Source: CAVSVP01 sp963731125 (GTDB lineage: Bacteria > Pseudomonadota > Gammaproteobacteria > Competibacterales > Competibacteraceae). Taken from it: DNA of 64,000 nt. Of the stretch, positions 7,563 through 17,759 are shown piece by piece. The position numbers and the translations under genes are program-made. The stretch is taken from assembly GCA_963731125.1 (NCBI GenBank), contig CAVSVP010000008.1:682001-746000 (forward strand), read 5' to 3'. A model generated the notes under the pieces. The model was given only the letters and a program-made list of their open reading frames with translations, was not told the origin of the DNA and did no database searches. How positions within the stretch are numbered: the stretch's first letter is position 1; each line of letters opens with the position of its first letter.

Positions 7563-10184
7563 TCATTGCCACACCATTAAACCCATCTCGTGGGGATGCG
7601 TCAGCAGCCGGTGACAGGGAAATGCGCGGATTTGATAAGTGAGCGGTCCGCACCAGGCGGGCGTAAATGTTAATACAAAATGACATTCCCTGTTCTCACC
7701 AAGCATACCCACGGGAGTAAAGGCCTGGGTGGTAATCTGTGCTCGGGTGGTGTCCTGCAACATCTCAATGGTCGCTTCCAGGGTGGTAAACCCCCCTGCC
7801 CAAAACTGCTTATCCATGGCGCCGTGGCGGGTGACAAGCAACTCAACGGTCACGTCTTCGGGACGCAAGCCATTTAATTGCACGGCAATTTCCAGCGTCA
7901 GCTCGGCGCCGTAGCAAATCCGCGCGGCCGGGGTGTTAAGGCGCTGTAGCGTTACGCCGGGCCAAGCGACCAGTACGCGACGCTTCCAGGCAGCCAACTC
8001 CCGGGCCGCTGCATACTCCTGCTGAGCAAGCTGGCAACCCTGCCGAGCCGCCGGCCGGTAATGACCACCCGCGTAATCCTGTAGCACCCGCTCCATGTTG
8101 AATCGCGGAATCACGCTGGCCATGGCACGTTTACAGCGTTTGACCCAACCCGCGGAATAAGCGGCGTGTTTGCCGCGTTCGTAGTACAGAGGAACGACGT
8201 GATCCTGCAAGGTTTCATAGAGACTGCGGGCATCTTCGTAATCCCGCCGCGTTTCGTCACCATGAGGCGAAGGCTTAATCCCCCAGCCGTTTTCGCCGTT
8301 GTAGCCTTCGGCCCACCAACCGTCCAGCACGCTGAGGTTCGGCGTACCGTTAATAGCCGCTTTCATGCCAGAGGTCCCGCTGGCCTCTAAGGGATAGACC
8401 GGGTTATTTAACCAGACGTCCACTCCTGCCACCAGCGGTCGAGCCAAGGAAATGTCATAGTTCTCCACCAGTAAAATCTTGCCGACGAATTCGGGGAGGT
8501 TGCTAAGCCGATGAATAGTGCGGATGAGCTCTTGGCCCGGCAAGTCAGCCGGATGTGCCTTGCCGGCAAACACCAATAACACCGGGTGGTCAGGATCACC
8601 CACAATTTCCCGCAACCAGTCTAAGTCGTTAAAGAGCAGCGTCGCCCGCTTGTAGGTCGCAAAGCGGCGCCCGAACCCAAGCGTTAGCACGCCAGGTTCG
8701 CTAGGATTGACATGCTTAAGAAGCCGCTCGAGATGAACCTCGCTCACCTGATTGCGCAGATGCTGCGCCAGCAGCCGCTCGCGCAGATAATACAGCATTT
8801 GCGATTTGACGGATTGGCTAACGTTCCAGAACAGATGATCGGGTATTTCGTGAATCCGTTGCCAGAAGGCTTGATCGGAAAGGCGGTTACGCCAGGCGGT
8901 CCCCAAGTAGCGATCGAACAGGTCACTCCACTCCTGGGAGAGAAAAGTCGGCACATGAACACCATTGGTGACATAAGCCACCGGATTCTCCACCGCTGCA
9001 ACCTGGGGCCAAAAATCGGCGCATATTTTGCTTGACACTTCCCCATGGATACGGCTGACTCCGTTTTGCTGACGCGAGCCTTGTACCGCTAGGGTGGTCA
9101 TATTAAAGACGGGCTGGGCGGTGGCAAGCCGGCCCAGCCTTAGAAAATCTTCCACCGTTATACCAAGTTGCGCCGGAAGATCTCGAAAATATTCTAAAAT
9201 TAGGTCTTCGCTAAACACATCGTGCCCGGCGGGTACCGGCGTATGGGTGGTAAATACCGCGTTTGCCGCCACCGCTTCCAGGGCGCTGGCGAAATTAAGC
9301 CCCTCGGCCACCCGTTCGCGAACCCGCTCGAGCACCAAAAAAGCCGCATGACCCTCGTTCATATGCCAGACCGTAGGGACTAGACCCAGCCGGCGGAGCG
9401 CCCGCACGCCGCCGATTCCCAGGATGATCTCCTGGCGGATCCGCATGCTGGCATCCCCGCCATAAAGTTTATAGGTAATCTCCCGATCATGGGGGGCATT
9501 GTCTTCCACGTTTGTATCCAGTAGATACAGCACAACATGTCCCACATCGGCTTTCCAGAGCTTGGCCAGCACCTGACGGCCGGGAAACTCGACCGCCACC
9601 TGAATCGCTTTGCCGGCCTCGTCCAGAGCTGGAAACACCGGAAGTTCGTCGGTCTCCGATTCCCGATAATGAGCAATCTGGTTGCCATCATCATCGATGG
9701 TTTGGCTAAAATAGCCTTGCCGATAAAGGAGCCCGACGGCCACAAAAGGCAGTTGCAAATCGCTGGCGGTTTTACAATGATCCCCCGCCAGAATACCGAG
9801 CCCGCCGGAGTAAATGGGAAAACTTTCATGAAAGCCGTATTCCGCGCAGAAATAAGCAATGAGATCATCCGGCGCAAATTGGGGTCCTTGGTATCCCCGG
9901 GCGGCTTCTTGGAGATAGGTATCATAAGCCGCCAGTACTTGGCGATAGCTGGCCAGGAAAACGGGATCGGCGGCCGCCGCTTGCAGCAACGCCTGATCGA
10001 TATAACGCAGGAACAGCTTAGGATTATGACCTACCCGATTCCACAACTGCGGATTCAGCGAGACAAACAACGCTCGGGTGGGACGGTGCCAACTATACCA
10101 TAGATTGGTGGCCAGTTGCGGAAGTCGGGCCAGCGGTTCCGGAATCGTAGGGTTAACTTCCACGGTCAGTTGTTGTTTAAGCAT
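7563..10184 (-). CDS. glgP: Alpha-glucan (glycogen/maltodextrin) phosphorylase
   Basis: About 873 residues, starting at MLKQQLTVEV. An in-frame ATG 36 bases upstream gives an unconvincing extension. The N-terminal 110 residues match the DUF3417 domain of the short phosphorylase class (Thermotoga type), followed by the GT35 catalytic core. The pyridoxal-phosphate lysine is in EASGTSGMKAAINGT, and GWWAEGYNGENGWGI follows it. It releases glucose-1-phosphate from alpha-1,4-glucans. It is shorter than the E. coli GlgP/MalP class only in the first domain. It overlaps no neighbour and the small gene at 10193 ends just upstream. Confidence 0.95.
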   Translation of the reverse strand: MLKQQLTVEVNPTIPEPLARLPQLATNLWYSWHRPTRALFVSLNPQLWNRVGHNPKLFLRYIDQALLQAAAADPVFLASYRQVLAAYDTYLQEAARGYQGPQFAPDDLIAYFCAEYGFHESFPIYSGGLGILAGDHCKTASDLQLPFVAVGLLYRQGYFSQTIDDDGNQIAHYRESETDELPVFPALDEAGKAIQVAVEFPGRQVLAKLWKADVGHVVLYLLDTNVEDNAPHDREITYKLYGGDASMRIRQEIILGIGGVRALRRLGLVPTVWHMNEGHAAFLVLERVRERVAEGLNFASALEAVAANAVFTTHTPVPAGHDVFSEDLILEYFRDLPAQLGITVEDFLRLGRLATAQPVFNMTTLAVQGSRQQNGVSRIHGEVSSKICADFWPQVAAVENPVAYVTNGVHVPTFLSQEWSDLFDRYLGTAWRNRLSDQAFWQRIHEIPDHLFWNVSQSVKSQMLYYLRERLLAQHLRNQVSEVHLERLLKHVNPSEPGVLTLGFGRRFATYKRATLLFNDLDWLREIVGDPDHPVLLVFAGKAHPADLPGQELIRTIHRLSNLPEFVGKILLVENYDISLARPLVAGVDVWLNNPVYPLEASGTSGMKAAINGTPNLSVLDGWWAEGYNGENGWGIKPSPHGDETRRDYEDARSLYETLQDHVVPLYYERGKHAAYSAGWVKRCKRAMASVIPRFNMERVLQDYAGGHYRPAARQGCQLAQQEYAAARELAAWKRRVLVAWPGVTLQRLNTPAARICYGAELTLEIAVQLNGLRPEDVTVELLVTRHGAMDKQFWAGGFTTLEATIEMLQDTTRAQITTQAFTPVGMLGENRECHFVLTFTPAWCGPLTYQIRAFPCHRLLTHPHEMGLMVWQ

Positions 10185-10192
10185 CGTGCGCC

Positions 10193-10582
10193 TCAATCCC
10201 CGTACACCGTATTGACACATTGCCGCGCAAGCGACAGGAGCACAGGATGCCAGCGCTCAAGCTGGCCCAATTCCCCTATAAAATCGATGGCGGCGTTCCA
10301 CGGCAGGTCATCGGCGTGGTGCAGCAGCCTGACCCAGTTGTCAGCGTCTTTGCCCTGCCCGAGATACAGGAAGTTGATGCGCAGCGCCTGACCGTCGGCA
10401 TGCATGCGCACGTCGGCCACCTTTAGCCGGCTTTGCCAGAGGAAGGTCCAGCTCCATCCGGGAGTACCGCGGTTGTACTCCGCCACCTCAGCGAGCGGCA
10501 TGTTGGCTTTTGCCAACCGTTGGTTGATGGCTTGCACTAATAAATCCAAAATCTCTGGAGACACGGCGGTATGTGCGTACAT
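10193..10582 (-). CDS. Hypothetical protein between gltD and glgP
   Basis: 129 residues, slightly acidic, no membrane segment or signal peptide. Recognisable text is EYNRGTPGWSWTFLWQSRLKV and NFLYLGQGKDADNWVRLLHH. I do not recognise the family. The gene ends 8 bases before the glgP start on the same strand, so it is likely co-transcribed with the phosphorylase. Its coding nature is supported by codon pattern and fit between neighbours rather than by homology. Confidence 0.65.
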   Translation of the reverse strand: MYAHTAVSPEILDLLVQAINQRLAKANMPLAEVAEYNRGTPGWSWTFLWQSRLKVADVRMHADGQALRINFLYLGQGKDADNWVRLLHHADDLPWNAAIDFIGELGQLERWHPVLLSLARQCVNTVYGD

Positions 10583-10643
10583 GTGAGTTCCGATTGAACA
10601 GGGAGATTATTTGCCAGTGAGCAAAAACACGTGACTGGTGCGC

Positions 10644-12086
10644 CTAGCGCGGTAGATCCGAGCCACCTTCCAAAAACTCATCCACCGCCCGGGCACACTG
10701 CCTGCCCTCGCGAATAGCCCAGACCACGAGGGACTGCCCGCGGCGCATATCCCCGGCGGTAAATATTTTATTGCGTGACGTTTGATAATTGTCGGTATTG
10801 GCGCGGACATTACCGCATTCATCCAAAGTCACCTCAAGTTTCGCCAGCATGCCTGCGTGCACCGGGTGGATAAAACCCAAGGCCAGCAGCACCAGTTCGG
10901 TCTTGATGTTAAACTCGCTACCGGAAACCGTATGCATAACCCAACGCCCGTCGGTTTGCTGCCGCCACTCGAGACGGACGGCCTGTAACGCCGTCACCCA
11001 CTCGTTTTCCCCAACAAACGCCCGGCTGCCCACAGCCCAGTCGCGCTCGCAGCCTTCCTCATGTGAAGTGGAAGTCCGCAGCTTCATGGGCCAATGGGGC
11101 CAGGTGAGCAGTTTATTTTCCCGAGCCGGCGGTTTTGGCTGAATTTCCAGTTGGGTCACCGAGCGCGCGCCCTGGCGCACCGCAGTACCTACACAGTCAG
11201 AGCCGGTATCCCCACCGCCGATGACCACCACGTCTTTGTCCCGCGCGAGAATTTCCGCGGCTTTAGGAATAATCCTGCCCTCGTCGCGATAATTCTGCTG
11301 GGTCAGGAATTCCATAGCAAAATGGATACCGTACAGATCCCGGCCCGGAATGGGCAAATCCCGGGGTTGTTCGGCGCCGCCGGCGAGCACTAGAGCGGCA
11401 AATTCATCCAGCAGCTTAGCCACGGGGACGTTACCGCCCACTTGGCTATTGGGACGGAACTCGACTCCCTCGGCCTGCATTTGCGCAATACGCCAATCGA
11501 TCAGCTGGTTGCTTAATTTAAAATCAGGAATACCATAACGCAGGAGGCCACCGATCCGGGGATTTTTGTCATAGACCACTACGCTGTGCCCGGCCCGAGC
11601 CAACTGCTGAGCGCAGGCCAGCCCTGCGGGTCCCGAGCCGACGACGGCCACCCGCTTGCCGGTGCGGTGAGTGGGAATCTGGGGAGTAATCCAACCTTGT
11701 TCCCAGCCCTTGTCAATAATGGCACACTCAATGGTTTTAATGGTAACGGGTTCGTCGCTCAGGTTAAGGGTGCAGGCGGTCTCGCAAGGTGCCGGGCAGA
11801 CGCGTCCGGTGAATTCGGGGAAATTATTGGTGGAGTGCAGCACTTCCAAGGCCTCGCGCCAACGATCCCGATAGACCAGATCATTCCAGTCCGGAATAAT
11901 ATTATTGACCGGGCAGCCTTCGTGACAATAGGGAATGCCACAGTCCATACAACGGGCACCCTGGCGACGTACCTCGGCATCGGGCAACGGGACAACAAAC
12001 TCAGTAAAGTGCCTGATGCGTTCGTGGATCGCCGCATAGTGCCGGTCTTGGCGGGGGATCTCCAAAAAGCCGGTCGGTTTACCCAT
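10644..12086 (-). CDS. gltD: Glutamate synthase (NADPH) small subunit
   Basis: 480 residues. The N-terminal ferredoxin-like part carries CMDCGIPYCHEGCPVNN and, further on, CPAPCETACTLN, which bind the two 4Fe-4S clusters at the subunit interface. Next come the FAD-binding GSGPAGLACAQQLARAGH motif and the NADPH-binding GGGDTGSDCVGTA motif. The C-terminal FTAGDMRRGQSLVVWAIREG is the second FAD segment. It passes electrons from NADPH to GltB. The start is 5 bases past the gltB stop, so the pair forms a gltB-gltD operon read on the minus strand. Confidence 0.97.
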   Translation of the reverse strand: MGKPTGFLEIPRQDRHYAAIHERIRHFTEFVVPLPDAEVRRQGARCMDCGIPYCHEGCPVNNIIPDWNDLVYRDRWREALEVLHSTNNFPEFTGRVCPAPCETACTLNLSDEPVTIKTIECAIIDKGWEQGWITPQIPTHRTGKRVAVVGSGPAGLACAQQLARAGHSVVVYDKNPRIGGLLRYGIPDFKLSNQLIDWRIAQMQAEGVEFRPNSQVGGNVPVAKLLDEFAALVLAGGAEQPRDLPIPGRDLYGIHFAMEFLTQQNYRDEGRIIPKAAEILARDKDVVVIGGGDTGSDCVGTAVRQGARSVTQLEIQPKPPARENKLLTWPHWPMKLRTSTSHEEGCERDWAVGSRAFVGENEWVTALQAVRLEWRQQTDGRWVMHTVSGSEFNIKTELVLLALGFIHPVHAGMLAKLEVTLDECGNVRANTDNYQTSRNKIFTAGDMRRGQSLVVWAIREGRQCARAVDEFLEGGSDLPR

Positions 12087-12091
12087 GGTAG

Positions 12092-15000
12092 TTACACTCC
12101 CATTGTCAGGCTAATATCAGCCCGGTGCGTGACCCGGGCGCTGGCCTGGCGCTCCTGCAAGGCACGCCGATATTCCACCGGCATCACCTTGACAAACTTC
12201 GCTAGATGCGCCTGCCAGTGATTAAGAATCGCCAACGCCCTGCGGCTCCCGGTGTAGTGCTGGTGTTGTTCGATTAAGCGCTGCAGGCGTAACGCATCAA
12301 ATCGGGTCATATCCCGCATCACATCCACGCGGCCGTGGGTTTCCAGGTCACCGCCCTGATGTTCGGTGCGCTCAAGGGCCAGGTCTTCGTCTTCGATGGG
12401 TTCCAGTTCTACCATTGCCAAATTGACGCGGCGTTCGAAATCACCGGTTTCGTCCAGCACATACGCCACGCCGCCACTCATGCCGGCGGCAAAATTGCGC
12501 CCCGTCGCGCCGAGCACCACAACCACGCCGCCGGTCATATACTCGCAGCCGTGGTCCCCGATCCCCTCCACCACTGCCGTGGCGCCGGAATTGCGGACGG
12601 CGAAACGCTCGCCGGCCACACCGCGGCAATAACATTCACCCCCCGTTGCCCCATAGAGCACGGTATTGCCCACGATGATATTATCGTGGGGTTCACTGGG
12701 GTTTTGCGCCGGGGGATAGACAATAATCCGGCCACCGGAGAGCCCTTTGCCCACATAATCGTTGGCTTCACCGGCCAGTTCTAACGTCACACCATGGGCC
12801 AGAAAAGCGCCGAAGCTCTGCCCGGCGGTGCCCGCCAAGCGGATATGAATGGTAGAATCGGGTAAACCCTGGTGACCGTAGCGTCTGGCTACTTGACCGG
12901 AGAGCATAGCACCGACCGTGCGGTGGGTATTGCGAACATCAGTTGCCAGGGTGACCGGTGTGGCGTTTTCCAGGGCCGGCAGAGACTGTTCAATCAACCA
13001 GTGATCTAACGCATTTTCCAGACCATGCTCCTGCATCTCACAGTGGTAAACGGCCACCTCAGGAGCGACCTCCGGACGGTACAGCAAGGCGCTCAAGTCC
13101 AGCCCCCGCGCCTTCCAGTGACTAATGGCCCGGCGTGTGTCCAGTTTATCCACGCGGCCAATCATCTCGGTAAAGGTGCGAAAGCCCAGTTTGGCCATCA
13201 GTTCGCGCACTTCTTGCGCCAGGTAGAGCATATAACGAATCACATGCTCGGGTTCGCCGGGAAAGCGCTTACGCAGCTCCGGATTTTGGGTGGCAATTCC
13301 CACGGGACAGGTATTCAGGTGGCATTTGCGCATCATAATACAGCCTTCGGCGATCAGCGCCGAAGTGCCAAAGCCAAACTCATCGGCTCCGAGGAGAGCG
13401 CCGATCACGATATCGCGCCCGGTGCGTAAACCGCCGTCCACCTGTACCGCGATGCGTCCCCGCAGCCGGTTCAACACCAGCGTCTGATGGGTTTCGGCAA
13501 GCCCCAGCTCCCAGGCAGACCCGGCATGGTGGATGGAACTTAAGGGACTGGCGCCCGTGCCGCCCTCATCACCGGAGATGGTGACATGGTCGGCGTGGGC
13601 TTTGGCAACCCCGGCGGCGACAGTGCCGACCCCCACTTCGGAAACCAGCTTGACGCTGATCTGGGCCTGAGGATTGACATTTTTCAGATCGTGAATCAGC
13701 TGGGCGAGATCTTCAATGGAGTAAATATCATGGTGGGGTGGCGGGGAAATCAGTCCTACGCCGGGGGTCGAATGTCGCACCTGGGCAATCCATTCGTCCA
13801 CCTTGTGCCCAGGGAGCTGACCGCCCTCCCCCGGCTTGGCACCCTGGGCCATTTTGATCTGAATACCGTCGGCGTTGACCAGGTATTCGGTGGTTACCCC
13901 GAAGCGACCCGAGGCCACTTGTTTAATCGCCGAGCGCATGGAGTCGCCATTGGCCAGCGGTACATAGCGCTCGGCATCTTCACCGCCTTCGCCGGTGTTC
14001 GAGCGCCCGCCGATGCGGTTCATCGCGATGGCGAGATTGGTATGGGCTTCCCAGGAAATGGAACCAAACGACATGGCGCCGGTGACAAAACGCTTGACAA
14101 TTTCGCCGGCCGGCTCCACCGCGTCAAGGGGTAATGGCTGGGGTGACCATTTAACATCCAACAGGCCACGCAGATTCTTTAAGTGTTCACTCTGGGTATC
14201 CACTAAACGGGCATAGGTTTTATATTTTTCATAGTCATCCGCCCGTACGGCATGCTGGAGCAAGGCGATCGTTTCCGGCGTCCAGACATGGTCCTCGCCG
14301 CGGATGCGATAGGCCAGCTCACCGCCCACATCGAGGGCATTGCGGTAAATAGAGAGATCACCATAGGCCGCTTGATGACGGCGTAGCGTTTCCTCGGCAA
14401 TCTCAGCAAGCCCAACGCCTTCGATGCGCGTCTGGGTGCCGGTAAAGTACTTTTCCACAAAAGGGCTGCTCAGCCCGACGGCATCAAAGATCTGAGCACC
14501 GCAATAGGACTGGTACGTCGAGATGCCCATCTTAGCCATGACTTTAAGGATGCCCTTATCCAAGGCCTTGATATAACGCTGGTGGGCCTCGGCTTCACTT
14601 AAGGGTTCGGGCAATGTGGGCAGTAACGCCGATAGGGTATCGAAGGCCAGATAGGGGTTGACGGCCTCGGCGCCATAACCGGCGAGCAGGCAGAAATCAT
14701 GCACCTGGCGTGCCTCGCCCGTTTCCACCACCAGCCCTACCGAAGTCCGCAATCCCTCCCGGATCAGATGGTGATGCACGGCCGCGGTGACCAATATCGA
14801 CGGGATAGGGACATGATCGGCGTCTGCCCAGCGATCCGATAAGATCAAAATGTTATAACCGTGCTTGACCACGTCGGTGGCCTGGCGGCAAATCGCCTCC
14901 AGGGCCATCGTCATCCCGGTCGCACCGCGCTCGACCGGATAGCTCATGGCCAGCGTAAAGGTACGGAACACTTGATCCACATGGTTTTCAATGCGCCGGA

Positions 15001-16744
15001 TGCGTTCCAAATCCACATTCGCCAGAATCGGCTGCCGTACCTCCAGGCGTTTATGGGTACCGCCGGTGTTCCGGTCCAACAGATTCGGCCGCGGCCCAAT
15101 TAAAGACACCAGAGACATGACCAACTCTTCGCGGATGGAATCGATGGGTGGATTCGTCACCTGGGCGAAGTTTTGCTTGAAATAATCAAACAGCAGTTTA
15201 GGACGCCGGGACAGCACGGCGGAAGGCGTATCCCGGCCCATGGAACCCACCGGATCCTGACCACTGAGCGCCATTGGTGTGAGGAAAAACTTGATGTCTT
15301 CCTGGGTATAGCCAAAGACCTGCTGGCGATCCAACAGGGTCTTAGGATCCGGCGCCATAGGACCGACTTCCGCAGGCAGCTCAGCCAGGTGAATCTGGGT
15401 CTGCTGCAACCAGGTTTGGTAAGGATAGGTTGCCGTCAGTTGCGCCTTAACCTCGCTATCGTCGATGATCCGACCCTGTTCCAGATCAATCAAAAACATC
15501 TTACCGGGTTGCAGGCGCCATTTCTTGACGATCCGCTCCTCGGGAATGGAGAGCACGCCGGCCTCCGAGGCCAGCACCACCAGATCGTCGTCGGTCACCA
15601 CATAGCGGGCCGGGCGCAGGCCGTTGCGGTCCAGCGTGGCACCGATCTGGCGCCCGTCGGTAAACGCCACGGCCGCGGGACCGTCCCAGGGTTCCATCAG
15701 AGCGGCGTGGTATTCGTAAAAGGCACGCCGCTGCTCGTCGAGCAGCGGGTTATCGGCCCAGGCCTCGGGAATCATCAGCATCATCGCGTGGACCAGTGAA
15801 TACCCGCCGGCCACCAGCAATTCCAGGGCATTATCAAAGGTCGCCGAATCCGAACTGCCGTCGCCAATCAGCGGCCAGAGCTTGGCGAGATCTTCGCCCA
15901 GCACATCCGACTGCATGGTGTGGCGGCGTGCCAGCATCCAATTGATATTGCCGCGTAGTGTATTAATTTCTCCATTATGGCAGAGATACCGGAAGGGTTG
16001 GGCCAGCCGCCAGGAGGGAAAGGTATTGGTGGAAAAGCGCTGATGTACCAGGGCCAGCGCCGATTCCATCCGCGTATCCTGCAGGTCCCGGTAATAGGTA
16101 GACAAGTGCCGAGCCAGCATCATCCCCTTGTAGAGCAGCGTGCGACTCGACAGGGAGGAAATATAAAATTGCTCTCGCTCCGGGAGACCCTCATGGTTCC
16201 AGATCGCGTGATGGATCCGTTTGCGGATCACATAGAGTTTGCGTTCAAAGGCCTCGCGGTCTACACAATTCCTGCCACGGCCGATAAAAACCTGACGCAC
16301 GATGGGTTCCGTCGGCCGAACACTTTCTCCTAAACAGCGATTATCCGTCGGCACATCGCGCCAACCCAGAAGCGCTTGGCCCTCCACCGGAGTAACCTGC
16401 GCGAAGACTTCTAAACAACGAGTCAGCGTCTGCGGGTGGCGGGGCAAAAAAACCATGCCCACGGCATAGTCGCCGGATGGCGGTAGGTGAATATCCAATG
16501 CACCGGCTTCTTCCCGCAGCAGCCGCTCGGGAAGCTGAATGAGCAGACCAGCACCGTCGCCGGCCAGAGGATCCGCCCCCACAGCTCCGCGATGGGTCAG
16601 ATTACTTAAAATTTCCAGGCCCTGTTGAATAATGGCATGGCGAGGCCGGTTTTTGATATCCACCACAAACCCAATACCGCAAGCATCGTGCTCCTGGCGG
16701 GGATCATAAAGTCCTTGGCGGCAGGGGGAACCCGTTTCAGTCAT
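12092..16744 (-). CDS. gltB: Glutamate synthase (NADPH) large subunit
   Basis: About 1,550 residues from MTETGSPCRQGLYDPRQ. An upstream in-frame ATG at 16828 adds 28 residues and is less likely. The class II amidotransferase nucleophile is the Cys in EHDACGIGF (about residue 22), normally exposed by removal of a short propeptide. The FMN domain includes GEGGEDAERY. CIMMRKCHLNTCPVGIATQ carries the 3Fe-4S cysteines. The C-terminal beta-helix has repeated Gly motifs (GATGGECYCRG, GDHGCEYMTGG). The enzyme makes two glutamates from glutamine and 2-oxoglutarate. Confidence 0.97.
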   Translation of the reverse strand: MTETGSPCRQGLYDPRQEHDACGIGFVVDIKNRPRHAIIQQGLEILSNLTHRGAVGADPLAGDGAGLLIQLPERLLREEAGALDIHLPPSGDYAVGMVFLPRHPQTLTRCLEVFAQVTPVEGQALLGWRDVPTDNRCLGESVRPTEPIVRQVFIGRGRNCVDREAFERKLYVIRKRIHHAIWNHEGLPEREQFYISSLSSRTLLYKGMMLARHLSTYYRDLQDTRMESALALVHQRFSTNTFPSWRLAQPFRYLCHNGEINTLRGNINWMLARRHTMQSDVLGEDLAKLWPLIGDGSSDSATFDNALELLVAGGYSLVHAMMLMIPEAWADNPLLDEQRRAFYEYHAALMEPWDGPAAVAFTDGRQIGATLDRNGLRPARYVVTDDDLVVLASEAGVLSIPEERIVKKWRLQPGKMFLIDLEQGRIIDDSEVKAQLTATYPYQTWLQQTQIHLAELPAEVGPMAPDPKTLLDRQQVFGYTQEDIKFFLTPMALSGQDPVGSMGRDTPSAVLSRRPKLLFDYFKQNFAQVTNPPIDSIREELVMSLVSLIGPRPNLLDRNTGGTHKRLEVRQPILANVDLERIRRIENHVDQVFRTFTLAMSYPVERGATGMTMALEAICRQATDVVKHGYNILILSDRWADADHVPIPSILVTAAVHHHLIREGLRTSVGLVVETGEARQVHDFCLLAGYGAEAVNPYLAFDTLSALLPTLPEPLSEAEAHQRYIKALDKGILKVMAKMGISTYQSYCGAQIFDAVGLSSPFVEKYFTGTQTRIEGVGLAEIAEETLRRHQAAYGDLSIYRNALDVGGELAYRIRGEDHVWTPETIALLQHAVRADDYEKYKTYARLVDTQSEHLKNLRGLLDVKWSPQPLPLDAVEPAGEIVKRFVTGAMSFGSISWEAHTNLAIAMNRIGGRSNTGEGGEDAERYVPLANGDSMRSAIKQVASGRFGVTTEYLVNADGIQIKMAQGAKPGEGGQLPGHKVDEWIAQVRHSTPGVGLISPPPHHDIYSIEDLAQLIHDLKNVNPQAQISVKLVSEVGVGTVAAGVAKAHADHVTISGDEGGTGASPLSSIHHAGSAWELGLAETHQTLVLNRLRGRIAVQVDGGLRTGRDIVIGALLGADEFGFGTSALIAEGCIMMRKCHLNTCPVGIATQNPELRKRFPGEPEHVIRYMLYLAQEVRELMAKLGFRTFTEMIGRVDKLDTRRAISHWKARGLDLSALLYRPEVAPEVAVYHCEMQEHGLENALDHWLIEQSLPALENATPVTLATDVRNTHRTVGAMLSGQVARRYGHQGLPDSTIHIRLAGTAGQSFGAFLAHGVTLELAGEANDYVGKGLSGGRIIVYPPAQNPSEPHDNIIVGNTVLYGATGGECYCRGVAGERFAVRNSGATAVVEGIGDHGCEYMTGGVVVVLGATGRNFAAGMSGGVAYVLDETGDFERRVNLAMVELEPIEDEDLALERTEHQGGDLETHGRVDVMRDMTRFDALRLQRLIEQHQHYTGSRRALAILNHWQAHLAKFVKVMPVEYRRALQERQASARVTHRADISLTMGV

Positions 16745-16852
16745 GGCAATGATCCTCTGCGTCTGGATGCTAGTCAGTGAGTCAACGGTCAAATCGGGCA
16801 AAGCTTGCCGACGTTTTTCGCCCCGCAACCCATGATTGACGATACTGTCAGA

Positions 16853-17401
16853 TTACGCAGTCGTCTCGGTAATGCGCTCATACAATGCCTGATACTGCTG
16901 TTCCGCCTCACGGCCGAAGAGCGGATCGCTCTGGATAGGCAGGCAGGCCTCGATATGTTGCCAGTCATGCTCGCTGAAACCCTGTTCCAGCAAGGGGAAA
17001 ACGGTGGCCTCCTCGGCATTAAGATGCGCTGTCTGGCGTTCGATAAATTCCCGCAGTTGCGCCATCAACTGTGCTTTGGAAAGCACCGCGTCATGCAGCA
17101 GTCCCTCGATAGCGTCGTGCAATCGTGTCGTCATCCGTTTTAACTCCTGATGCTGCTCCATCAATTCGATTATTGGCTCCTGCGCTTGAGAACTGCGGCT
17201 AAGATGAAATTGATAAAGGATATCTTCCTTGGGGTGGTGGTAAAGGTCGGCATAGTTTGCCAAATAATCCACCATATCCAGCATCATTTGATAATCCGGC
17301 CGCTCCTCTGCATGTAGCTGTTCCAGATCCTCCCTCAACAGACTCAACAGACGGCTGAAGTGGATATGGTCTTGATGTAACGCTGTCATGATATCGCTCA
17401 T
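16853..17401 (-). CDS. Hemerythrin-like domain protein
   Basis: 182 residues of the HHE cation-binding (hemerythrin) type. Iron ligands are spread over four helices: HQDHIHFSRLL near the N-terminus, NYADLYHHPKEDILY, MEQHQELKRM, and RQTAHLNAEEATVFPLLEQ. No membrane segment is present. Relatives are often involved in oxygen sensing or in repair and handling of iron. It follows gltB on the same strand with about 110 bases between, so it may have its own promoter. Confidence 0.9.
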   Translation of the reverse strand: MSDIMTALHQDHIHFSRLLSLLREDLEQLHAEERPDYQMMLDMVDYLANYADLYHHPKEDILYQFHLSRSSQAQEPIIELMEQHQELKRMTTRLHDAIEGLLHDAVLSKAQLMAQLREFIERQTAHLNAEEATVFPLLEQGFSEHDWQHIEACLPIQSDPLFGREAEQQYQALYERITETTA

Positions 17402-17759
17402 GGCGTCCTCCGGGTCTCATAGGGAAACGCTGGGAACGTTGGCTTTGGCGCGGCGTGCCTCCCGCCAGGATAAGCGGAACGGACCGGGCTATAGACAGGC
17501 ATTCCGCAATGGAACGGTAGCAAGCGGTGCTAGGCGGAGCCGTTTCGGGCGCGAGCGCAACTTCTGGTTTTCTCCAGCGCAACTACCCAGGCTGAGCAAA
17601 CATAGTGCCAGAGTTGAACTGTTATCAAGACTTCTTGTTATTCCATATTGATATAAATGGTTTACCGTATTATCCAGCCATTGCCCAGTGGCTTATTGCA
17701 CTCTCGTGAAGCATCTTAGCACAAAATTGGTGCATTTCGCTTAGCGGCTCCATTGCCTC
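17402..17759. other. Intergenic region upstream of the hemerythrin-like gene
   Basis: About 358 bases between the hemerythrin-like gene and the end of the integrase gene. The half near 17590-17760 is AT-richer and holds a NtrC-type inverted repeat (listed separately). No coding sequence is convincing here, and I see no direct repeat that would mark an integrase attachment site. Confidence 0.4.
17719..17733. promoter_or_regulatory. Possible NtrC-type binding site
   Basis: GCAC-AAAAT-TGGTGC fits the GCAC-N5-TGGTGC core of enterobacterial NtrC sites. It lies about 320 bases upstream of the hemerythrin-like start. I could not find a matching sigma-54 -24/-12 promoter at the expected distance, so this is suggestive only. 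Confidence 0.3.

Noticed and set aside
9537..10103. Long open frame opposite glgP
   Set aside because: Antisense to a well-supported gene, with no recognisable domain or ribosome site. Similar shadows occur opposite gltB (12335-12784, 15173-15799) and the integrase (18150-18692).
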